DNA of 52,582 bases from Candidatus Saccharimonadota bacterium (GTDB taxonomy: Bacteria; Patescibacteriota; Saccharimonadia; Saccharimonadales; JAQGHD01), in assembly GCA_028288965.1 (NCBI GenBank), contig JAQGHD010000027.1:1-52582 (forward strand). Reading direction: 5' to 3'. The notes beneath the pieces are model-generated. The model saw only the letters and a program-made list of their open reading frames with translations. It made no database searches and was not told the origin of the DNA. Below, piece after piece: positions 16,304-26,042 of the stretch (positions are counted from its first letter, which is position 1; each line of letters starts with the position of its first letter). The translations under genes were made by a program, and so were the position numbers.

Positions 16304-16324
16304 TTAGTGTCAATACCACACTAA
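16304..16324. promoter_or_regulatory. NrtR-type operator E (nadD side), perfect palindrome
   Basis: TTAGTGT, 7 bp, ACACTAA with perfectly complementary 7-bp arms: the best copy and the reference for the other four sites. It sits between the nadD -10 box and ribosome site. Confidence 0.75.
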
Positions 16325-16337
16325 CAGGAGATTTGAC

Positions 16338-16946
16338 ATGGAAATAGCAATATTTGGCGGCAGTTTCAACCCACCGACTCGAGCCCACGAGGCCGGTGTT
16401 CAGGCCTGTCTTGATCGGCAGGATATTGATGAGGTGTGGCTGATGCCATCTGGCTATCGGGCTGATAAGCCAGGCTTAGTCGATGATCAAGCGCGGCTGG
16501 AAATGCTACAAATTGTTAAGCGCCAGGAGTTTTATGATAATCCTCGGGTAGTCATCTCGGACTTTGAGCTTAGCCTGCCGCGGCCAACCCAAACTTATAA
16601 AACCATGGGGGCGCTGGCCAGGGCCTACCCTGAGCATAGATTTTGGTTTGTCAGTGGGGCTGATACCTATGCCACCATGCAAAACTGGGAAGGTGGCCAC
16701 CAACTAAAGGCCAGCTTGCCTATGTTGCTCATCCCTCGCATTGGTTATGAGTTACCCGAGCCGACCCAGCAGTTGCGCCAACTGGAAGTACTAGAAGATA
16801 TGGTCGATGGCATATCCTCTAGTCAAGTGCGTGAGCGTTTGGCCTTAGGCGGCCCCATTGAGTTCTTGGTCTGCGACGCCATAGCGCGCTACATTGCTGA
16901 AAAAGGTTTATACCTAGCCAAAGGCTCAAAATATGTAAGCATTTAG
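16338..16946 (+). CDS. nadD: Nicotinate-nucleotide adenylyltransferase
   Basis: It transfers AMP from ATP to nicotinate mononucleotide. The nucleotidyltransferase motif GGSFNPPTRAHE is at 7-18 and the second phosphate motif ISSSQVR at about 158-164. FVSGADTYATMQNW matches the family's (F/I)xGxDxxxxxxxW segment. Length (202) is usual. AGGAG precedes the ATG. It is divergent from nadE and completes the route nicotinamide, nicotinate, NaMN, NaAD, NAD within 7 kb. Confidence 0.93.
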   Translation: MEIAIFGGSFNPPTRAHEAGVQACLDRQDIDEVWLMPSGYRADKPGLVDDQARLEMLQIVKRQEFYDNPRVVISDFELSLPRPTQTYKTMGALARAYPEHRFWFVSGADTYATMQNWEGGHQLKASLPMLLIPRIGYELPEPTQQLRQLEVLEDMVDGISSSQVRERLALGGPIEFLVCDAIARYIAEKGLYLAKGSKYVSI

Positions 16947-17044
16947 GTAACTGGGGAATGGATGCGATTGCCTATCCGATGAGCATAGCTACCCCTATTC
17001 CGGTAGCTTTGGCTAATTTGATCAAGTTCGGCATACTTAATGGC

Positions 17045-17839
17045 ATGGAACTTGTTGACACTCACTGCCATATTCAATTTCCGGACTATGGCCAAAAAGA
17101 AGGTTTTGATGCCAGTGATGCGATAACCGCTGCTCAAGCCGAGGCTGTAACGCGTTTGTTGTGTGTTGGCACCGATCTGCCAGACAGCCGCCGGGCCATT
17201 GATTTTGTGCAGCAGCGTGATAATTGTTGGGCTACCATTGGGCTGCATCCCCACGAAGGTGCTAGTTATGCGCATGACAATAAGGCCTTAGAGGAGTTTG
17301 CCGCTCTGGTATCGCAGCCAAAAGTAGTGGCGATTGGCGAGTGCGGCTTGGACTATTACTATCATCATTCGCCAAAAGCCGATCAAGAAAAAATACTACG
17401 CTGGCAGCTTGAACTAGCTACCACATACAAATTGCCCTGTGTCTTCCATGTGCGTGACGCTTTTGATGACTTTTGGAAGATAGTTGACAACTATCCAGGC
17501 ATTACTGGTGTCATCCATAGTTTTACGGCCGATAAAAAAGTACTTTTACAAACGCTCCAGCGGGGGTATTATGTTGGCTTGAATGGGATAATGACATTTA
17601 CTCGCACTGAGGCCCAACTCGAGGCGGCAAAAGCCGTGCCGCTTGACAAATTACTCCTTGAAACAGATGCCCCGTTCTTGACTCCTGTGCCATTTCGTGG
17701 TAAAATCTGCCAGCCTAAACATGTGCGCCTAACCGCCCAGTTTTTGGCCAATCTCCGGGGAGAAACTTTATCAGAACTGGCTTCAGCCACTACCGCCAAC
17801 GCCCTATCCCTTTTCAATCTTTCAAACGTTTATGAATAA
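17045..17839 (+). CDS. tatD: TatD family metal-dependent hydrolase
   Basis: Amidohydrolase-fold deoxyribonuclease family. Metal ligands: the HxH of DTHCHIQF at the very N-terminus, the Glu of AIGECGLDYYY, HVRDAF, VIHSFT and the Asp of LLETDAPFL. An in-frame ATG at 16958 would add 29 residues before the normal first strand; the start at 17045 gives the usual MELVDTHCH beginning and follows TTGGCT, 17 bp, CATACT. It overlaps the next gene by 8 bp, so tatD, the two unknown genes and the cysteine desulfurase look like one operon. Confidence 0.9.
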   Translation: MELVDTHCHIQFPDYGQKEGFDASDAITAAQAEAVTRLLCVGTDLPDSRRAIDFVQQRDNCWATIGLHPHEGASYAHDNKALEEFAALVSQPKVVAIGECGLDYYYHHSPKADQEKILRWQLELATTYKLPCVFHVRDAFDDFWKIVDNYPGITGVIHSFTADKKVLLQTLQRGYYVGLNGIMTFTRTEAQLEAAKAVPLDKLLLETDAPFLTPVPFRGKICQPKHVRLTAQFLANLRGETLSELASATTANALSLFNLSNVYE

Positions 17840-18116
17840 TCAATTACAATCACGAGAACAATATCAAGACGTGCCCGAACCAGTTAAGAGACGGGCTCAA
17901 GTTGAGCGCACCGCTGCCCGGCTAGTTGAAGAAGCTTTGGCTATTGACAGGGTAGTGCACGCCATTATTGAACGCTCACGTAACCCTGCCCCAGCTCAAT
18001 CCGAGTCTCAGCCACCGCAATCCGAAACTCCTACAGATACAACGCCTCCAACTACCCAAGATCCCGAGGTCCTCAGGGCATACATCGATATGATAGGAAA
18101 CCAGCATGATTCGTAA
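17832..18116 (+). CDS. Unknown 94-residue protein
   Basis: Not recognised. A charged, probably helical N-terminal half (PEPVKRRAQVERTAARLVEEALAID) is followed by a Pro/Ser/Thr/Gln-rich low-complexity stretch (about 56-80) and a short helical tail. No membrane segment or cysteines. Reality is supported by its 8-bp overlap with tatD and 11-bp overlap with the next gene, a coupled arrangement. Confidence 0.55.
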   Translation: MNNQLQSREQYQDVPEPVKRRAQVERTAARLVEEALAIDRVVHAIIERSRNPAPAQSESQPPQSETPTDTTPPTTQDPEVLRAYIDMIGNQHDS

Positions 18117-18474
18117 AATCTTGAGTACTCTACTAGCTGGTCAAAAAGAAGAGCGCGAAGCCGAGTTGTACCGCAATCTTATTCGTCACGAAGCCAAGAT
18201 TGGCGGCCAATTATTTGGCCCCGTATCAAAAGATGGTCGTCGTGAATTCTTTTGCCTAGACGAAAAAACCTGGATTTGGCATGAAGAATGGGTAGATAAC
18301 ACCGGCCAACGTCAAATTCGCACGACGCGTTACGATGTCCGACCTAACGGACTATTAAAAGCCCAAGACGGACAGTATTATCAGAGCGTTTCGCCTAATG
18401 AGGCTGCTCGGTTCCTGCAAGCTGTTCGTTTGTATCACCAGCGCGTTAACGACGAGCTGTACGCCAACGTTTAG
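18106..18474 (+). CDS. Unknown 122-residue protein
   Basis: Not recognised. A helical start (AGQKEEREAELYRNLIRHEAKIGG) leads to a compact, aromatic-rich domain (REFFCLDEKTWIWHEEWVDNTGQRQIRTTRYDVRPNG) and a C-terminal helix (AARFLQAVRLYHQRVNDELY). This looks like a small soluble alpha/beta domain that could bind protein or nucleic acid. It overlaps the gene before it by 11 bp and ends 10 bp before the cysteine desulfurase. Confidence 0.6.
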   Translation: MIRKILSTLLAGQKEEREAELYRNLIRHEAKIGGQLFGPVSKDGRREFFCLDEKTWIWHEEWVDNTGQRQIRTTRYDVRPNGLLKAQDGQYYQSVSPNEAARFLQAVRLYHQRVNDELYANV

Positions 18475-18484
18475 CTCCGGCGCC

Positions 18485-19627
18485 ATGAAGCAAATATATC
18501 TTGATTACGCGGCAGCTTCGCCGATGGATCCCAGCGTGCTTGCGGTCATGCAACCCTATTTTGCCAGAGCGTTTTATAACCCCTCGGCCACCTACCTCGC
18601 AGCCCGCCAGGTCAAGGCGAATATTGCTGAGGCCCGGGCGCGTGTAGCCCATTGGTTTGGCGCCAAACCAGCTGAAATTATTTTTACGGCTGGCGGTACA
18701 GAGGCTAACAATTTAGCCATTCACGGCATTATGCAGCAATATCCTCAGGCCAATGTGGTGGTCAGTAGCATTGAGCATGAATCAGTCTTAGCGCCGGCTA
18801 AGCAATATGCCTGCAAGGAAGTGGGGGTGGAGCCAGACGGAAGACTAAATCGCGCTGAGCTAAAGACCGTCATTGATGACAAAACGGTGCTGGTAAGTAT
18901 TATGTATGCCAATAACGAGGTGGGCACCATCCAACCCCTAAAAGAAGTTGCCACGTTAGTGGCTGAAATTCGCAACGGCCGCCAAAAATCTGGAAATAGC
19001 CTGCCACTGTTTTTGCACACCGACGCTTGCCAAGCGCCAGCCTACCTAGCTATTCATGCTGCCCGTCTGGGTGTGGACCTTATGACGATCAATGCTGGCA
19101 AAATCTATGGCCCCAAGCAATGCGGGGCGCTGTACGCCAGCGCTCGGGTCCGGCTGCAGCCCCAAATTTTGGGTGGTGGCCAGGAGCGCGGACTGCGCAG
19201 TGGCACGGAAAATGTGGCCAACATTACGGGATTGGCTACAGCTTTAGACTTGGTGCAAAATCGCCGCCAGCAAGAAACGCCTCGCTTGCAGACGTTGCAG
19301 GCATATTTTATTAAGCAGCTCCAAAAGGCTTTGCCGCAAGTTATTATTAACGGTTCCCTAAAACACCGTTTGCCAAATAATGTGCACCTTACAATTCCTG
19401 GCGCCGATAACGAACGCCTCATTATGGAGCTGGATGAGCGGGGCATACTCTGCGCGGCCGGCTCAGCCTGTAGCGCCAGTGATGAAGAGCCTTCGCATGT
19501 ACTAAAAGCCATGGGTCTGCCCGACGCTGATACCCAAGCCAGTCTGCGTTTTAGTTTTGGCCATCAAACCACTAAGGCTGACATCGAAAAAACAGTCCGC
19601 GTTTTACACCAACTAACTCGGAGATGA
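18485..19627 (+). CDS. Cysteine desulfurase (NifS/IscS family)
   Basis: A PLP enzyme that takes sulfur from cysteine. MKQIYLDYAAASP is the standard N-terminus, so ATG 18485 is preferred to an in-frame ATG at 18398 that lies inside the previous gene. TAGGTEANNLAIHG, SSIEHESVL, NAGKIYGPKQCG (PLP lysine) and the active-site loop CAAGSACSASDEEPSHVL are all present. No IscU or SufU lies next to it. A likely sulfur acceptor is MnmA, encoded at 32297, for 2-thiouridine in tRNA. The stop codon lies inside the arm of a large hairpin. Confidence 0.92.
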   Translation: MKQIYLDYAAASPMDPSVLAVMQPYFARAFYNPSATYLAARQVKANIAEARARVAHWFGAKPAEIIFTAGGTEANNLAIHGIMQQYPQANVVVSSIEHESVLAPAKQYACKEVGVEPDGRLNRAELKTVIDDKTVLVSIMYANNEVGTIQPLKEVATLVAEIRNGRQKSGNSLPLFLHTDACQAPAYLAIHAARLGVDLMTINAGKIYGPKQCGALYASARVRLQPQILGGGQERGLRSGTENVANITGLATALDLVQNRRQQETPRLQTLQAYFIKQLQKALPQVIINGSLKHRLPNNVHLTIPGADNERLIMELDERGILCAAGSACSASDEEPSHVLKAMGLPDADTQASLRFSFGHQTTKADIEKTVRVLHQLTRR

Positions 19628-19744
19628 CTGTTACTTTCTGTCTCTTCAGAGCGTTTCACGCGGGTTTGCCTAAATCCCAATGGCTTAGGCAAACACCGGT
19701 TGCACTTGGCTGACTCTTGCGATCCAAAAAGTAATAGTCATCTC
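19621..19744. terminator. Large hairpin after the cysteine desulfurase gene
   Basis: Outer arms of 17 bp with one G-U pair (GAGATGACTGTTACTTT at 19621-19637 and 19728-19744) enclose a perfect 10-bp inner hairpin (GTTTGCCTAA at 19664-19673 with 19685-19694). The 5' arm contains the stop codon of the gene. There is no U-tract. Confidence 0.6.
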
Positions 19745-19765
19745 CAGCTCAGTGATAAAACGCGG

Positions 19766-19771
19766 TATACT
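19766..19771 (+). promoter_or_regulatory. -10 box of the c-like membrane protein gene
   Basis: TATACT, 13 bp before the ATG at 19785. Its position rules out the in-frame GTG at 19752 as the start. No good -35 box was seen. Confidence 0.5.
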
Positions 19772-19784
19772 ACGAGTGTTTATT

Positions 19785-20621
19785 ATGAACAAAACAAAAA
19801 TCATGACATTTAGACGAGTCAGCGCCTTGCTGGGCCTGGCTTTACTGGTGGCTTTAAGCATTTGGAGGGTGGGATTGGCGCAGTCGGTGGTGCAGAGCTA
19901 TAAAGCTGGTGGCACATTAGAGCGCGGCATGATTATCGGCCTGGACGCTAAAGATCCTACTAAGGTTGCGGCGCTTACCAATGACACCATTAACCGTATG
20001 CATGGGGTTATTGTTGATCCTAACGACGCCCCGGTAGCCTTATCTCAAGCCGGACAAGATGTCTTTGTGGCAACCACTGGGAAGTATGACGTACTGGTGT
20101 CCGATCAAAACGGTGGTCTAAAAGCCGGAGATTATGTCAGTATTTCGAGTGTTGCAGGCATTGGCCAAAAGGCTAATGACCAACAAAATTACGTCATTGG
20201 CAAAGCACTGACTGGCTTTAATGGCAAGACTGGTGTGGTCAGCGTAACACAAGTTAAAAATGGGCAGGGAACCAGCGATGTCTCCATCGGGCGCGTAACG
20301 GTAGATATTGGCGTGTCCAGAAATCCCACTGCCCGTCCCCTTGATCAGAATATACCGACCTTTTTGCGACGAGCCAGTGAAGCGGTGTCTCAAAAACCAG
20401 TTACCGCCCTTAAAATGTACAGCGCTGCCACCATACTGGCCATCACTGTGGCCATCACGGCCAGCATGCTATTTGCCGGTACCCGGAGCAGCATTCTAGC
20501 CATTGGCCGTAACCCTTTAGGCAAGGGTTCTATCATGCGGGGCCTACTAGAGGTCATTATAGGCAGCATTATCATATTTATCGTCGGCCTCTTCATCGCC
20601 TTCCTGCTCTTAAGGCATTAA
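19785..20621 (+). CDS. Secreted protein with degenerate ATP-synthase subunit-c-like hairpin
   Basis: Three parts. A signal peptide or anchor (about 10-32, ending GLAQS); an extracytoplasmic, beta-rich, Gly/Val/Asp-rich domain (about 34-205); and two C-terminal membrane helices (about 212-232 and 251-276) joined by a polar loop, RSSILAIGRNPLGKGS. Loop and second helix align without gaps with F-type subunit c: AIGRNP matches the A(I)xRQP/GRNP loop and GLFIAFLLL matches the helix end. E. coli subunit c has Pro43 and the proton-carrying Asp61 (Pro+18); here Pro244+18 is Ile262. The only acid in the helix is Glu256, six residues earlier. Helix 1 lacks the GxGxG pattern. The topology puts the loop in the cytoplasm, where c contacts F1. 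It lies upstream of the F1-like genes but has its own promoter and a hairpin behind it. Confidence 0.7.
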   Translation: MNKTKIMTFRRVSALLGLALLVALSIWRVGLAQSVVQSYKAGGTLERGMIIGLDAKDPTKVAALTNDTINRMHGVIVDPNDAPVALSQAGQDVFVATTGKYDVLVSDQNGGLKAGDYVSISSVAGIGQKANDQQNYVIGKALTGFNGKTGVVSVTQVKNGQGTSDVSIGRVTVDIGVSRNPTARPLDQNIPTFLRRASEAVSQKPVTALKMYSAATILAITVAITASMLFAGTRSSILAIGRNPLGKGSIMRGLLEVIIGSIIIFIVGLFIAFLLLRH

Positions 20622-20650
20622 GGCTGAGTTTAAGGCGCTATATCGTTAAT

Positions 20651-20695
20651 TAAAATGGGGTGACAGTCGGCGGGGAAATCAGTTGACAGGACCCC
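20651..20695 (+). repeat. Intergenic repeat copy 2
   Basis: TAAAATGGGGTGACAGTCGG to CAGTTGACAGGACCCC: a shorter and more diverged copy of the elements at 3217 and 32178, in the same orientation as copy 1. Imperfect outer arms (CGCT, ATCG, AAAAT, GGGG with their complements) extend it into a larger hairpin between the c-like and b-like genes, so it may terminate transcription there. Confidence 0.65.
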
Positions 20696-20725
20696 TTCAT
20701 TTTTGCGATTCAGAGCGTGATTTCA

Positions 20726-20734
20726 TGGTATAGT
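20726..20734 (+). promoter_or_regulatory. Extended -10 promoter of the F1-like operon
   Basis: TGGTATAGT (TG, one base, TATAGT), 35 bp before the b-like ATG. It suggests that the F1-like genes can be transcribed separately from the c-like gene. Confidence 0.45.
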
Positions 20735-20769
20735 ACTACTGATAAACATAAGCAGGTCAAAGAACAAAC

Positions 20770-21390
20770 ATGCAGTGGTGGGAACTGGCTTTAATCCTCG
20801 GAACTATCTTTGCAGCAACGGCGGCGTTTATTTGGGTCGCTATCAGTCATAGCCATAATCCGGCAAAGCAAAAAAATAACGCTCAGGCCCTTACTGGGGC
20901 CGCCGAAAAAGACGTTGAGCACATCTTTAACGAAGAGTTCCGTGAGGAGTTGCGTAATCGTGGGCGTCTGCACTTTGAAAAAATTATTGGCGAGAATGCC
21001 ATGTTCTTGCAACAAGACTTGCGCCTGACTACTTCGCAATTAAACGACTACATGAAGCAGGAAATTACCCATACGCTACAAGAGGAGTTTGCCAAGTACG
21101 AAGAGTCTATCAGTGATGCCAAGCAACTAGCGCAGCAGGCCATTGAAAAAACTACTACGGCGCTTGACCAGCAGCGCCAGCTGATGAGCCACCAGTTAGA
21201 CCAGCAACTCCAAGACCAAAAGGCCCAAATGTTGGCTCGTTTTGAAGCCAACATGGCCGATATCGTCAACCATTACGTACTGGCGGCGATTGGTAATCAA
21301 ATTGATCTAAGTGATCAGCTGGAATACATCCTAGGCGATCTCGAAACCAATAAGCAAGCCATGATTGAGGACTTACGCCGTGGCGCCTGA
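20770..21390 (+). CDS. atpF: ATP-synthase subunit b-like protein
   Basis: One N-terminal transmembrane helix (about 3-26, WELALILGTIFAATAAFIWVAI) is followed by a long charged, Gln-rich coiled coil (about 70-170), the layout of the F-type peripheral stalk subunit b. The 206 residues are longer than the usual 155-170, and the region after the membrane (HNPAKQKNNAQALTGAAEKDVEH) is atypical. The assignment rests mainly on architecture and on the delta-, alpha-, gamma-, beta-, epsilon-like genes that follow. Its end overlaps the delta-like gene by 11 bp. Confidence 0.65.
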   Translation: MQWWELALILGTIFAATAAFIWVAISHSHNPAKQKNNAQALTGAAEKDVEHIFNEEFREELRNRGRLHFEKIIGENAMFLQQDLRLTTSQLNDYMKQEITHTLQEEFAKYEESISDAKQLAQQAIEKTTTALDQQRQLMSHQLDQQLQDQKAQMLARFEANMADIVNHYVLAAIGNQIDLSDQLEYILGDLETNKQAMIEDLRRGA

Positions 21391-21877
21391 GGCAAGTCAA
21401 ATCCAATTGCCGATTAACCTGATAGATACTACTGACATTAATCGGGCCAAGCGGGAAGTAGAAGCCCTGGCTGAATTTTTAGATCAAGCTAGCATTCGCG
21501 AGCCCGGTAAGCAGCCGGCTATGCCGCGGACGAGTAAAACCTTAGAAGAACTGGCTCGGATCAACAAGCTTAACTTACTTATTGCCGATCAACGCCAGCA
21601 GGTACTCTCTTTTTTAGAGTATTTACAGCAAAAAGCTCCCAATATTCACATTAGTTTTGCTACCGATCCATCGGCAGCATTCTTGGGTAAAATTGTCCAG
21701 TGGTTTAGGGCTGAGGTTCACCCCCACACGCTTGTGCACGTTGGCTTGCAGCCCAGCATAGCTGCCGGTTGTATTGTCCGCACGCCCAATAAATATTTTG
21801 ATTTAAGCTTGCGGCAGCATTTCAACCAAAATCGTCAGTCATTACTGGATAGTCTGGAAGGCTTAAAGAGTGAGTGA
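21380..21877 (+). CDS. atpH: ATP-synthase subunit delta-like protein
   Basis: The C-terminal part matches the conserved end of F-type delta: [20 protein letters not shown] followed by LLDSLEGL corresponds to the (G)G..(I/V)R.GD...D.S(V/L)...L..L pattern. The helical N-terminal part is divergent. GTG at 21380 gives an 11-bp overlap with the b-like gene and is preferred over TTG at 21365. Delta joins stalk and alpha subunits, so this protein probably links the b-like coiled coil to the F1-like head. An E-subunit-like stalk protein is an alternative. Confidence 0.6.
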   Translation: MAPEASQIQLPINLIDTTDINRAKREVEALAEFLDQASIREPGKQPAMPRTSKTLEELARINKLNLLIADQRQQVLSFLEYLQQKAPNIHISFATDPSAAFLGKIVQWFRAEVHPHTLVHVGLQPSIAAGCIVRTPNKYFDLSLRQHFNQNRQSLLDSLEGLKSE

Positions 21878-23293
21878 TAATCGCCACTTTGACCAGTTAG
21901 TAAAAAGCGGCCGGCCGGTGGGTGAGGTCGTGAGCGTCGATCGCTTCATTGTCCGGCTTAAGGGACTTCAGCCGATTAACACCCACTCCTTAATTATGTT
22001 TGAAGATGGCAGCAAGGGTTTTGTGCGCTATATTCAGGAAGATTTTGTGGTGGTGTTGCACCTTGGTAGCAAACCGTTGCCGATTGGCATGCTGGCGGTC
22101 TTACAGCACAGTGAACTGGTTAGCAAAGTGGGCAAGGATTTTATAGGCCGAGTAATTTCGGTTACCGGTGAGCCGCTTGATGGCAAGGGCCCGATTGCTG
22201 CCGATGATGTCTGGCCGGTGTTTAATCCGGCGCCAAATTTATACGAGCGCGAACAGCTAAATGATCAGCTGGAAACGGGCATTGCGGTCATTGATTCACT
22301 CTTCCCGATTGTCCGCGGCCAGCGTATAGCTATTTTAGGCGACAGTAAGTCCGGTAAAAGCACTATGGCTACCCAACTAGCTATGAATCAAACCAAGGGC
22401 GATATGGTGGTGGTTTACGCCTTAATTGCCAAGCGCCGTAGTGATGTTGACGCACTTCTGAATAACCTAGAAGAAAGTGGGGCTATTAAAAACTCAATTG
22501 TCGTGGTGGCGACCATGTTTGAGTCATTAGTTATGAGCTATTTGGCACCGTACGTGGCCTGCTCGCTGGCTGAGTATTTGTGGCAAAAGCACGATCAAGA
22601 TACGACCATTATTTATGACGATTTGACCAGCCACGCTCACGTATACCGAGAAATATCACTCCTTACCGGCAGTAGCCCGGGGCGCGATTCATACCCAGGC
22701 GATATGTTTTACGCACACTCTTCGTTACTCGAGCGAGCTGGCCGGTTGAGCCGCAATCACAAGACCTTGACCAGCTTGCCTCTAGTTTTGGCCAGTGGCG
22801 GCGATATTACGGCTTATTTGCCGACCAACATCATGTCTATTACCGACGGGCAATGGATCCTGGATATGGAAGTCTTTCGTAACGGTTTGCGACCGGCCCT
22901 CAATATTGGGTTGAGTGTGACTCGTGTTGGTGGACGGGGACATAACGATCGCCAGAAAAAGCTCAATGGCCAAGCGTTTAAGGTGTACGGTGCCTATCAG
23001 CAAGCCCAAGAGTTTGCTCACTTTGGTTCGGAGCTGGCTTTGGCGGCGCGCAAAGATCTAGAAACTGGTAAGCGCATGAATGAGTTATTTAATCAGCCGG
23101 CTACCGAACGCTTTTCAGTGTTTGACCAGCAGCTAATGCTCGACATTGTGCTGAACGTGGCCGATGGTGAGAGCCTGGACATGCAAGCCATGAAAACAGC
23201 CGTGAAAGATCTGGCTGCCCAAGCCAAAAGCGATGATGATTTTGATAAAATTCGCGATGCCTTAAAGGGCAAAAGCCTTATGGAGCTCAAGAA

Positions 23294-23297
<4 letters not shown>
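21870..23297 (+). CDS. atpA: F1-ATPase subunit alpha-like protein
   Basis: Recognisable throughout: N-terminal beta barrel, [15 protein letters not shown], Walker [15 protein letters not shown] (usually GDRQTGKT), [40 protein letters not shown], and the arginine-finger region [14 protein letters not shown]. At 475 residues it is about 25-30 shorter than usual, missing the N-terminal extension that contacts delta in standard enzymes. The divergence from housekeeping alpha chains (for example the missing Q-T in the P-loop) is clear. It starts with GTG in an 8-bp overlap with the delta-like gene. Confidence 0.88.
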
Positions 23298-25454
<2,157 letters not shown>

Positions 25455-25455
<1 letters not shown>

Positions 25456-25775
25456 TGGCTGCGCACCAAGATGCCAGTACGGGGGCAATTTCGGCCGAGT
25501 CGGTGGCTGCCAAACCGGCCGATGCCCGGCATCCGGTTATGCACGTTAAGGTCTACTCGCCGTTTAAAACCTATTTTGATGAGTCAGCTGACAGTATTTC
25601 GGCAGTTAACGCTACAGGCCCGTTTGACATATTACCTAGGCACCACAACTTTATGACGCTGTTAAGCGCCGGAGAGTTGATTATTCGCCAGGGCACTGTC
25701 CAGCACAAGATTCGCATCTCGCGCGGGGTCATGCACGTCAAAGCTAACCAGGTTATCGTTTTCCTCGACGTTTGA
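25455..25775 (+). CDS. atpC: ATP-synthase subunit epsilon-like protein, N-domain only
   Basis: After an unusual 28-residue Ala-rich extension, residues 29-106 match the epsilon beta sandwich (MHVKVYSPFKTYFDESADSI, then NATGPFDILPRHHNFMTLLS and ISRGVMHVKANQVIVFLDV). The C-terminal two-helix domain that brakes F1 and senses ATP in many bacteria is absent. This subunit links gamma to the c ring in normal enzymes. A second ATG at 25539 would remove the extension. It is the last gene before two large hairpins. Confidence 0.78.
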
Positions 25776-25782
25776 TACTAAA

Positions 25783-25882
25783 GGGCTTGTCCTTATTTTC
25801 GCTCCAGCAGTGCACTATACGAGTGGACCTGTGGTCCAGCTCGTGGCGCTAGCAACCCTGCCGGATCAAAAACAAGGACCCG
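25783..25882. terminator. Large hairpin 1 after the F1-like operon
   Basis: GTCCTTATTTT (25789-25799) pairs with 25869-25879 with one mismatch, and the stem extends to GGC/GCC outside. Further in are TCC-GCAG/CTGC-GGA (25803-25810 with 25858-25865) and a strong apical hairpin ACGAG-TGGACC-TGT-GGTCCA-(G)CTCGT (25819-25844). It lies between convergent genes. The 25776-26042 gap contains no credible gene. Confidence 0.6.
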
Positions 25883-25930
25883 CCAGTTATGTGTCGATGC
25901 ACAATGATGCCTCTTTGCTGTCAAACGTAT

Positions 25931-26035
25931 TTGGCGGGCAGGTCTTTTGGTAAACGAGTGGGTAAGCTAGCGCCACAGGCTTCGCGCTAGCGAACCTGTA
26001 AAGCGCCCACGAGAGACCAAAAGCCTGCCCGCCAA
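25931..26035. terminator. Large hairpin 2 with possible pseudoknot
   Basis: Arms of about 20 bp (25931-25951 with 26016-26035, one bulge) close a region holding GTGGG/CCCAC, GCTAGCG/CGCTAGC (25966-25972 with 25985-25991) and ACAGG/CCTGT (25975-25979 with 25995-25999). The last two interleave, so they form either a pseudoknot or alternative hairpins. It ends 7 bp before the stop codon of the convergent beta-helix protein gene. Confidence 0.6.
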
Positions 26036-26042
26036 GAACACC

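Noticed and set aside
16958-17044. N-terminal extension of TatD.
   Set aside because: The protein family begins at the (M)xxVDTHCH strand, and a -10-like box lies just before ATG 17045.
25776-26042. A small gene or tRNA in the longest gap.
   Set aside because: The gap is filled by two hairpins. No cloverleaf with a T-loop and no coding frame with a start signal were found.
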